DNA from: Stenopsyche tienmushanensis
Lineage: Eukaryota > Arthropoda > Insecta > Trichoptera > Stenopsychidae
Length of the DNA: 64,000 nt
Direction: 5' to 3'
NCBI GenBank assembly: GCA_008973525.1
Contig: WACJ01000250.1
Span: forward strand, 310,001-374,000
Made by a program: the position numbers and the translations under genes. This document shows, piece by piece, positions 50,364-61,720 of the stretch. Position 1 is the first letter of the stretch, and every line of letters starts with the position of its first letter. The notes below the pieces were generated by a model. That model saw only the letters and a program-made list of their open reading frames with translations, had not been told where the DNA came from and made no database searches.

Positions 50364-50387
50364 CTTAATTAATTGGCTTAATTAATT
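50364..50387. promoter_or_regulatory. Tandem homeodomain-type TAAT sites
   Basis: The 11-mer CTTAATTAATT is present twice with a GG spacer (13 bp repeat unit). Each unit contains TAATTA, the core for Antennapedia/paired-class homeodomains and for cooperative P2-type sites. The surrounding 50160-50480 stretch is less AT-rich than average, so the motif is not just background. Confidence 0.3.
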
Positions 50388-53300
50388 AGGGCTCAAAGTA
50401 ACGGGATGTGAATTTTTTAAGCCACCACAGCAAGAGCCCCTCGTAAATTTGAAACAACTTCTTAGTTTGGTGTTCGGTGTGATAAATATTTAAATTTAAA
50501 ATAACAACACTTCAGAGTTTTTTTTATAGATTTTAAGAAAATCATAATAATTATAAGAGATTGATGATTTAAATATTTTATTGTTAATATATATTATATT
50601 TTATAACAACGTTACATAAGTCTTAACATCTCGGATACTTTTTCTTCTGCAACTATTCAACGAATACTTCAGATATTTGCAAAATTTCCGACATTGGTAT
50701 GCATTATTCAAGCATGTGATATTTATATATCTTATGAGGAATGCTCTCATTTAAAAATGTATTACAACATAACTTGTTCTGCAACTCAAACGTTAAGAAA
50801 TATGATTTAATAAAAATTCTCAGACGGACTACATAATCGAGAATTTTGACGTTTCTTAAATGTAAACAAGATGGTTTAAAGCAGACAATATAATAAAATG
50901 TCTTTCCGAAAGTCATAGTAACATTGAAATTTCGAATTGAAAATGAAATACTAAATGCTCTTTATTTGATTTCGTAAGTTTCATTTCAACATCATGATAT
51001 ATGATACTAGTCCCAAAAATCAAAATTTATAATTGGTTTTGAAAAAAGTCTTTATGCGACATTGTAAAAATCTATACAGTTAAAAAAAATATTCAGATAA
51101 AATATATTTTTTCATATATAATGATTAAAAATGAGCTAAAAAGTTCCATTCTGAAAATTCATCTCTTAAAAATAAGCCCCACACTGAACCATGGTAAATG
51201 CAGACCCTCGACTAACTTCACTAGTACTAACTTCATCTCCAAATGCTGGAAATGATGTCAAAGCTCTCTACTTGGGTGCCACATAATTTGTCAAAGAACA
51301 ACTTATCGGATAAGATGACTATTTGTACATCTTTTCTTGCTATACCAAAAAATTACTATTTTTGGAATAGATTGTATGAAAAGTGGATTTTACATAATGT
51401 TGTTACGAGAAAATTATATTGCTCAACCCTCTGATGAGCACCACTCTCTATCCCCAAGGGATAACTCCATAAAAAAGTTAAATTCTAGTAGGAAAATCCC
51501 AAATCAAACAAAACCATACACGAATTAAACTGACTGAATATTATTGATTTATAAAATATATTAAAGATTTTAATTGTGAGAATATACGAAATTACTTTTT
51601 CACCGAACCAATATTTAAATTTTGAAAAACCTCAATAATGAAGAAGTCGTTTTTGTTCAATAAAGCCATTGAATCTTTCAAAAGGTATTGTTTGCCAATA
51701 AAATATGCTTCATCTTCTATCGACGAAAATAAGCTATTAGCTAACAAATTCATTATATTTCAGAGCTTTCGATTGATTCATTTCACAGAATTTTGAAAAT
51801 ATAAACTCCTTACTTGATTTTCAATTGACGAAAGAATGTTCCTTGCGCAAAATTCTCGAAATTATATTTTATACACGAGAGCAAAGAAAATTGGAATACG
51901 TCGGAACAATTTGACTAATCAGTCGCCTTTCTCATGCTAATATATAAGGAGGAACTTTCTTTTCCCTGCATCAAAATTACTTTTATGAGAATTCCAGCGT
52001 TTCTTCTCTTAAAGATGTACCGGAACACAATTTCGTAGCATACCGACTCAAATTAAGCCCTACATATACAAGGCATGCTATTCCGGAATGTTGGGTTAGG
52101 ATTTAATGTGTCTTATTAATCACTGCCAACGATAAATATTTCGTAAATGGCGCCAGGATGTTATTATGTCGTCGTGCAAGGCAGGGCCACTCTACTAATT
52201 CGTTAAAAATTAGCGACGCACTGAAGAACGATAATACTTCATGGAATGCCGACTATTCTACATCCTAAATTATCTGGTATTTTTTTATATAATACCAACC
52301 AAGAAGAACGAATTCGATTCAATGCAATAAGGTTTTTTCTAGCATAAAAATGTCTGATATTAAAGCTTCAGAAATCGTGATTCAAACGGTTAATCGATTG
52401 ATATTTTATCGTGTTATGATTGCATGTTTAACATGTGAAACTTAAGCATCCTAATGGCTCTCGTTTTTATGATTAATCCTTTGCCAGCAGGATATATGAG
52501 AGGCTTGGCAAGCACTTGCTGATCAGGGACAAATAGCTAGGAAGCCGTTTTAATAGCCGCCTTGGGGCCTCGCTGTGTTGCCCCAACATCTAGTAACATA
52601 TTAAATATTATTACATAATATATGTCACACATATCAGATTTTCTCAAAATTTGAATATTGCATGAATATGTAACGCAACGAAAGGAAATTCAGTCAAATT
52701 GACGCTCAGTACTCATATACAATAATTTAATATGGATACTCTTAAGCATTCCAAACATATATGTAAGTTTATTGACGTTTTATTTCTTTATTATGAACAT
52801 ATTTTATATATATGTTACTTATATATAACGAGTTTCAAAATTATATTTTAAATATTTCCTTATCGCCAACGACGTAAAAATGTACAGAAGTTTATGCATG
52901 GAATCAAACTATTAAGACTTTCTTTTAGGAAAATTTTAATTTACTTAACAATTTCAAATTGGCTGAGTTTCACCATACAAAGAAATGAGTTAAATAAGTC
53001 ATATACTCAATTAAAGTTTCCATCAGAATGGAATACTTCAATTTTATTCTGAATTATTCAATATGAGATTTTGTTAATTTAAATATTTTCAAATATACTA
53101 TAATATTTATTTATTATATATACCACTTTGGCTTCCATTTCGTCGATTTGAGCTTATTACGAATTTGCTTCAAAAGAAATCCTTCGGTATCTTACTTATA
53201 ACAGAACTCGACTCTTATGCGAATCGCTGATCTTTAAATTCTTGTGCTATTTTCGTATGAGATCTGATCTTTTTCTAAGAAGCGCTTTTAAGTATAAATC

Positions 53301-56300
53301 AATTCGATTGACTATTTTTATCAGAGGTTTAAATAAAGTTATTTACGAGAGATTTCAAGACGACGATTGGCGCACTTATGAGGGTTGAACGAGCTTACAG
53401 GCGGAGTCGAAAGTCTTTCTTTGCAGTATCCGCAATCAATACAATCTTGTAGCCTCGCATTACGTCGACATCAGATAAACGACGACGCTGTCTTCCGCTT
53501 GCAAAAACGATGCTCTCCTTGCGGTAAACGGTACTTGGCACTTTATGTTATGTAGATAATTGGTTCACAGTTCCACCATCTGATCGGAGAGACTGCATTT
53601 CACGGTTCATTTGCCGATGGAGAGATGGTGGGCTATTGCATTACTTCTTCCAAGTCTGTGGATAAAAAAAGCCTTTGTACAGGAGATAAGAGAAGTTTTC
53701 CAGGCATAAAACTTGATTAAAGACCGTCTCTCGTCTTCGGTGTATAAAAAAAGGAGAGACTATTCACATTTTTTTGGTATATTTTTGAAAATAATGTATT
53801 GATCGTACAAAAGTTTTTCAATTGTATCTGTTTCAATTCAATTATTATGGAGTTTTCATTAAATATTGAAGCAATTTTTAAAAACGTGTTAACATAGATT
53901 AAGGGCTCCGTGAAAGACGAAAACAACAGCGCTTATCTTGAGAAATGGCTCCCATTAGTATCCAGCCTGCAATTTCAACCCCAAGGACAAAGAAATCGAA
54001 GAGGGTGTAAACGATTTGTAAATATCTACTATATCGAGATACTTAAACAAACATTTTGAAACATCTTAAACTGATATTAATCAGGATCAAGACGCAATAA
54101 ATCCCAAAATATCTTCATGCGATGAATTTTTACCCATGAAATATGAAGATCCGCTTGCTATAATAGTTGTTTTGAAATTTATGGAGTCCATTAAAGAGAT
54201 GATGTTATTAAGGTTAATTTGCAAAACGGGATCGTTATAGTATAGTGTATTTACAAAAATAAAGCCTGAAGTATGTCGGAGAAAATGAAAATAAGCATCT
54301 TGCGGGGAAAAAATAATTAAGAAAAGTAGTTATCACGTAGCACGAAGAGAGTTATAAAAATATCCATTGAGGAAGATCCTTGCTTAAAACTGGCTTCGAA
54401 CAAAAATAGGGAGGACTACATAACTCAGGTAACAGAGGGATTAAATTGCAAAAGTTCTGCACAACTCTCATTTTTCAGTGGGAATCTACTCTACATGAAA
54501 GGGACGATCGAAATGTAAGAATAGAATTATTATTTTGCGTAAATGAAAATTTATTTCATAACTTGGGGCGTCATCTTGCTGGGTTGAAGCCTTAACCTTT
54601 TGCAAAATTTAATGTTTGACGCTATTGGTTGATTGCGAGGATATTAAAATTTTAGCCTCGTAATTTATCCAATTTCTTCAGCATTCTTTTTGATGAAAAC
54701 TACTGAAAAGCTTTGCTACGGTAATATAGAAACAAATTGTTCTTCTAGTATTCTTAATGAAAATGAATGCCTCAGCAATGCTAAAACAACGAGTATTATG
54801 TCTTACTTATCGTCAATGGGCGCAACACAAATATTATCTAAAAGTATATATATCTAACTTAATATATTTTTATTTTATGGCAAATTATAAAAAATCAATA
54901 TTTAGATTTGACTGTCAGAGATATTTGTGCGAAAAAATTGTTAGTAGTAATTTTAATAGCGACAAAGACCTACTATTTCGGTATTTGATTTGCTTCGGAT
55001 AGAGCATAGAAATTTGGTCTGAAGTTGGCTTACAGAAAGACAAATGATTTGCGATTCTTTGGACTACACAGCGATTCCCATGCCAGTCTATTTATTTATT
55101 AAGGCGAAAAGGAAGAAATTTATTTGGGGTCCGTACGGAGAATTCACAAAGCAAAATCTGAAATTGGATGTAAAATTGGTTCAATCCCCGTTTAGAACCC
55201 ACAGGAGTATTAAGAACCTAATAGCATTAAAATTACATGTAAACTGCCATACCGCATATGTGACGGCAACATGTGCGGATAATCATACCGACCAGAAAAT
55301 TTCGCCGCCGAAAAAATTCCAAACCCTATGAGATTTTATAATTTTACACGTTTGACAGATATTATCGTGTAAAATATACGTAAATTTTCAGATAATCTGA
55401 ACGCTGCTCCGGAAAGCGTCTCGGGGGATGTTTATTTCCGAACGATTCGCTTTAACATTTATCGAACATTAATCGTAGTAGAAAAATTCAGCTTGTCCGT
55501 AAATAACGCGAAAGACTAAAAAAATATAATATTTTGGCTGAATCATGCTGACTAAATAAAAAAAGTGTGTAATATTGCATATACATGGCAAATATAAAAA
55601 AATAAATCCCATAATTGGATGATTATAGAAATACATGTTTACATTTGTTAATATTTTGCAATTTTGTAATATAGTTTTGTCAATATACGAATCATTAGTG
55701 ACATCAACATTTGGCTATGGAAATCGATTAGTATGATCGAATCAAAGCGTTCTTAGCTTCAAAGAGGAATCATCAGTTATTCATCCTTTTTGTACGATAC
55801 TAAATTAATATAGTCCGTTCCGATTTATAAAACGAGATCCAATAATGTATAGGCCAAAAAAATAATTTCATATTAAATTTATTGCATCCCATTAAAGAAA
55901 ATGTATATACCAATATCCTATAAAAATATTTTTTCATTGAATTGGCTATAAAATTTCATATGATATTTATGATGTCAAAAAATGTAATAACGAAATTTTA
56001 GAGAATACTGATTTATTTAGGTTCTTTCAATAATTTTGCTAACCATGCTCGATTTTCATAACATCAATCGATTGAATTGTGTTCACTAGATGAATCAAAG
56101 TTGTGTAATTGACTAATATAAAAATATCTTGAAATAAAAAAAATATGTATTTCGTTTTGAATTAACCCAAAAGTTATGGCGGAAATTATTAATGATTAAA
56201 ACAGTTAATTTGCTTTGATGTATTTAGGTAGCATGTTTGAATCATATTCGATTACTCCATCAGTAATTTAATTAGGTCATATCCCATGATGCATGTCGAT

Positions 56301-57290
56301 TTGAATTGTATCTCATAAGTCCACAAGAGAACAGTTGCACCATTTTAAAATTCGACTTATGGAAATATTTTGACAAATAAAGATGCGTGATCTATCAATC
56401 ATTATTGGAGCGCCCTAATAATTCATATACGTTTGAATTTGGAGTCAAAAATCTGGCACCAAACGGTACATGATTCATGTAACGTATGAAAAGAGATCTC
56501 TTGAGTGTTCTTATTTATATTTTAGTTCGGTCGATTTCATCACAGAGTCATCGTTTAAAGTCCTGCACATCCCACCGGGAAAAATATGTCCCGGGGCCAG
56601 TGAAATATTAAGCGTGACGTGTCAAACTGGTGCTTCCCGCACGTATTTTTGCGCCTCATTTGATTTAGGGTCGTGTACTTTTTTAAAAGTCCTAACAAAT
56701 GATCGACCATTGTTTACACATATTTGTGAGCATTTATTCATACGGATATCGTCGATTTCCCGGCTCGTATAACTGTCATGGGCAATTTATACCCCGCTCC
56801 GGACCAAATGGGATATAAAACAATTTCTGTGACTGCCGACCGACGAAAGTGAAACAGTGAGGAGATTAAATCGTGAGCAAACAAAGATATATCTCTCGAT
56901 GGTAAATATTAAAGGCCAATATGTACGCACGATATATTACTCTTCTGTCAACCGAAGAACTGCTGAAAATTTGCTTAAAAATATTTTTTTGCTACCGTGG
57001 AAGCAAGAGCATGATATTATATATGTGTAAGCATAGCAAAAAATAATCACAGAAAGTCAAATTGTGTTATTAATATTAAATGGTGCTTTGTGATCGCATA
57101 TTTGATTATGTTTCTATGGGAATGATAGAAATGTAGTCAAATGTGGCGATTTAATAATTAAATAATTGCAAACTAGTAATTATTTTAAGGCCAATATATT
57201 AATTGAATTAATGGATAGAAAAGCATAACTTAACCTATTTGCGTTAAATTTTCATTAAATTATCAAGATTTGGTAAATTCGTACCATCAT

Positions 57291-57312
57291 AATTTAGGTT
57301 TAAACCTAAATT
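57291..57312. repeat. Perfect 22-bp palindrome
   Basis: AATTTAGGTTT followed directly by its reverse complement AAACCTAAATT. It is followed by GTGAAAAACAATT, which recalls the AATTGTGAAAAA part of SINE family B, so it may derive from a rearranged copy. Confidence 0.6.
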
Positions 57313-60300
57313 GTGAAAAACAATTTGTCGACAAACAGTCCTTTAATTTTCAAGAAAATATTTTATGAAGATAGTTAAATTCCAATAACGGACATGATGA
57401 AACAATTTGTTACATGAAATATAAATATATACTTTGTGAAGCATAATATTATGTTAAATGCAAGTTTGCATACATAAAATTATTAATATAGTAAATAATA
57501 TAAAAATAATAGACTAGAACATTTGAATCTTAATTGTTGGCCATTTCATGTCATTGTCATCATCTTTTAAAATCCAGATGAATTTAATACGATTTTTCTT
57601 CCTCTTAGTTGAATCCAATTTTATAAATGTGTTTTGTAGTAGTAGTTATGAAAGAAATATATCAAAACATTCCAGAAAAACTTTCCTGGAATTCTAGACT
57701 TATTTAGTACTGTTTTATACAGAATATTAACAATTTGATTTAATGAACATTTTAAATATTAGATTTATGCATCATTCGTGGAAAATATAATTATTTTCTA
57801 AAATGCGTTACATTGTGGCCAGTAGTGCAAATTTAACAACACAGCTGATAATAATGATGTGCTTTTGAAATGTAGTAAGTTACATTGCCTGCTGGCAGGT
57901 ATGGTTAAAAAAGTGTATTCAAACAATTCTTGGAAGTCGACTAATTTCACATATTCTACATGGCTGCGGTGAAGGTCTAATGTTAACGCTTTAAAAATAA
58001 CAAAACATGTTATCAATATGTTAATAAGAGTAAATTAAATTTTGTTTCTTTAACCAATATAAAAATTGAGTTAAACTCAAACAAAGAGTTAAAATCAATT
58101 GTGGTTTTGCAGAAGGCCAAAGTTTTTTCTCATTGTTTTATACAAAAGCGAAAGAAACAGGTAACCATATAATTTTACCACATAGGTGAAGGAAAATATA
58201 ACCAAATCTATTGGGATACGTGTTTATAAACTTTATTACGAAGAAACTTTGCTTGGGATCGTCCCTGAGGCCTAATTCTGTAGCAAATATATAAAGGCCG
58301 CATATATTTGCTATATTGAACATTCGACGGACGTTTGCGCATCATTACACTATATTAAACAATTTAAAATTAAATAGTCAAATCTAATATTATTCATGTA
58401 AGCTCTGCATTGTAATATCTTCGCTGAGACTGAAATTGTGAGGAATGAAAAATTGCAGTGATTATATAACGATAAAAATATGACGTTAAATGGAGTGTTG
58501 ACCTAGATGTTCGTAGGAGAGGAATATTTTTTCATAATCTTCATCTTAAAGTCCGGATCAGATCCTCGTATCCTTGAAATATAAAGAGGAGAATAGGGAC
58601 TAAACGGAGCATTATGTAAGAGTGGTATTGTGAAAAGATCGCATTATCTAGCGATTGAAAGGTATATTTTTTGGAGGAGGAATTTGGAAACATCCTTGAG
58701 CCAATAATTTAAAATAAAATATCCATTAATAATGTTGAAATATTCGAGCACTAAGAAGTCAAATATATTACCATCAAATAATTGAATACAATTTGACAAG
58801 GTTGAGCTATGTAATCAATTTGGGCAATTGTTATTTAACAATTAGATAATGAAAATTATTATCATTTTATGTTATATTTTAGGACATGTTAACTCCACTG
58901 AAATTTTGTAGAGACTTATGTGTACAGTTTCCAAATTATATCCCCGGAACAAAGCGTTCCAGTGTGAAATTAATTTTGAAAAGCAAAATTGCTCCGATTT
59001 AGCAAAGCTTAGGAGGCTTCTGGTTACCGTCTCATATTTTTGGGATCCAAAGCAAATATATGTGCCTAAATTTTTGAAATGAGCGATGAGTAGATTTTGA
59101 AGTAAAAAAATATACAATTGGTTAAGAATATATAAATTCCCAAATATAACACATAACTCAACCAGTTCATAGATTTTTTTTTTGAAAAAAATGTGATAAA
59201 ACGACCACGAATGAAGAAGAAAAAAGTTTTAAGTGAAATAGATCTTATGAACTTATTGAGTGATGTGTAAGTGTATTAAAATTGCTATTGTATAAGCTTT
59301 TATAAGTACTTATGATGATGTAAAACCAAGAAATATGTTCACAGTGTCTTATATTATTGACATATTATTTAGGGAGTATATAGGAGATCTTCTTCTCAAG
59401 ATTTTATATCCTGAATCGGACGTGAACGATTTCCAAAGGATACTGTTCTATGGACAATATATTCTAGTATAAAACTATTTGAATTTGCAAAAATAGATAG
59501 AAGAGAATCTATAAGAAAATGGTGGAATTTGATTTGCTTTTAATTAATATGCTAATCAATATTGCAAATCTGTAGTTCATAAGCGGTCCTGCCTGATGTT
59601 ATAATCGCCTATGAATTCATTTTGCAAATCAAGTTTAGCAGGAATCAAAAAGAATTATCGGGAATATTAATATTTTTGATATTCCAAATTTATTGGTATG
59701 GTGATTAATTTTCCATAATTTTAATTTGAACCCGATCATTTGTAATAAAAGTCTGAAATATATCTACTTTAACAAAACCTGATGAGCTTTGGATTGAATC
59801 ATCAATATATAAATGAAAACATTATTATGCCTATATTTTTAGACTGGGACAATGCTTTTTTACCCGGAAATTATAAATAAAGCTCGCAAGCATATTGCGG
59901 GCAATAATAATTAAAAAAAGTGAGCAAAAATGATTGCCGCGGTAATAATAAAATCCGACAATAAATGTACGACGAGGTAATAGCGAGAAAAAAAGGATAT
60001 TTACGAGGACTCTCACGGACACCTGAACACGTAGGGGGTGAAGGCGCTTTTGCGCCGTTTATATGAAAAAATCCCCTAAAAAATTACCCACAATATTATT
60101 TTTAAGTTAACCAACATTTGTCACATTGAGCAATTTCGGGCGCCTTGGGGCAAACGCGTAAAAATATTGCCCGGGACCGTAAAAACTTGTTATTCCCTTG
60201 GAGTGAGATAATTTAGCACACATTCACGCACACGTACGAAGGGATTTTATACCTATTCATATTATAATATAGCCTAATATGGGTATAAAATTAAGGGAGT

Positions 60301-60543
60301 CTGATAAGAAGAACGTAAAAATTATGTAACTTTAGAATACCTGCAGTAAAAGCTCCAACGTTTATGGGAAATTTTATTAAAAATGGTCAAAAAATCTGTT
60401 ATATTGACTTTTATTAGTATTTATCAACAAAATTATATTAATAAAACCCAAGCTTAAAAAATATGTAAATTCTCAAAACCAGTATAAGATATCAAGATTC
60501 AAATATGAATGGATTGTTTTAAGATTTAACATGATGCATTGCA

Positions 60544-60566
60544 TTGTAAAAATACCATTTTTACAA
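60544..60566. repeat. Perfect short hairpin
   Basis: TTGTAAAAAT, ACC, ATTTTTACAA: ten-base arms with a three-base loop. Confidence 0.5.
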
Positions 60567-61213
60567 ATAATTATGAGGTATTTTGAATTAGAATAAATAC
60601 AATAGATTTTTATGAATAAAATAAATAGAAAATATAGATATTTAATCAATTTATGATCTTTTCAAATTATTAGATGGAAACAATCTTGCCTTATGAGTCT
60701 TCTTCAGCAATAAAATAATGAGATAGATTTACCATTTTCAGTGGAATAGTTTCAAGGATTACTGATGGATATTGATTAACCTTTTTATTAGTGAGTTACT
60801 TTTTGTAGCGCATATGTTCTGGGGTTAAGTTATTTTTTTCGAATGCTTCTTATTTTTTTAAATTATACGTATTATAAAATATTATAGTAATAATTCGTAA
60901 TAATAAAAAAACCGTATTTGTGTATAATTGATGTATATGGATGTCTACTATTTAAAATGATTCGTTCTAAGAAGAACATACCTGGTGGTTTTCAACCTCA
61001 GAAGGATAAATTCCATTAATAATATTCGCATTAAAGGGTATTAAGTATTCAATTTGATGTAATAACACGGCATTTCTACAATATGTTTATTCTCTTATAA
61101 TGATAATGATACGTACAAGCTAAAATCATAGATAATATTAATTACAATCGTAAAGGCACTGCGAAATTTTACGATTTTGTGTATTTTCCCTGATAACTTT
61201 ATTTTTAGAATGC

Positions 61214-61720
61214 ATGTCGGCTGAAAATAAAGCAAATACAATGGAAGAAATTGCTATGCCTAAGAAAAGAGAAAAGCTTTAAAAATATGAATGTTGAGGA
61301 TATACAAAGATTATTGGTGGAAAATTAAAATCAGACAGAAGCATTTTTGAATCTGAGATAACTAAAAATTTCGAAAACGATATTAAAAATGAAAATTATT
61401 GATTTGTTAAATACGTAATTTAAATTTGATAACCCAAATGATGACGTAAACTTGGCCAAACAATTTGTATTTTGACGATTTGTATTTTTTAAATGAAGAA
61501 TTTAAAATTTAAATAAACTTCTATTGAAAGAAGCTCAAAAGTCAAGAAAGAACTTTACAAGTATTTAACTTCATAAAATGAAACTTTCAAAGATCTTTCA
61601 GTCAAAAGCAACAGACTTTTGCAAATTTTGAGAAAAGCTCCGAAAATAAGAACATTTGGCCAAAAAGAGAATGCCTCGCTATCAGCGATAATAAAGAAAG
61701 ACTCTTACAATATTAATATA
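61214..61720 (+). pseudogene. Possible decayed open reading frame
   Basis: A purine-rich plus strand. An ATG at 61214 reads MSAENKANTMEEIAMPKKRE followed by KL and a stop at 61280. Coding-like pieces then continue in shifting frames: MNVEDIQRLLVEN, ESEITKNFENDIKNENY, DNPNDDVNLAKQF and, near the end, KIRTFGQKENASLSAIIKKD. The lysine/glutamate/asparagine-rich composition differs from the T-rich chance frames elsewhere in the window. It could be a frameshifted pseudogene or transposon fragment. No family recognised, and the impression may be due to purine skew alone. Confidence 0.2.

Larger units (their letters stand above)
48740..61213. other. Upstream non-coding DNA with several GC/CpG-richer islands
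   Basis: AT-rich background. Islands with more CG dinucleotides lie at about 50160-50480, 52020-52260, 53340-53710, 55040-55460, 56560-56880 and 60000-60260. Open frames of 60-100 codons in several (for example 55044-55331 and 56470-56772 plus) have no recognisable domain or splice context. A tandem TAAT cluster is at 50364-50387, a 22-bp palindrome at 57291-57312 and a hairpin at 60544-60566. No gene supported. Confidence 0.4.

Noticed and set aside
60049..60070. Rho-independent terminator-like GC stem followed by T residues
   Set aside because: The window is eukaryotic, so the structure has no terminator meaning here.
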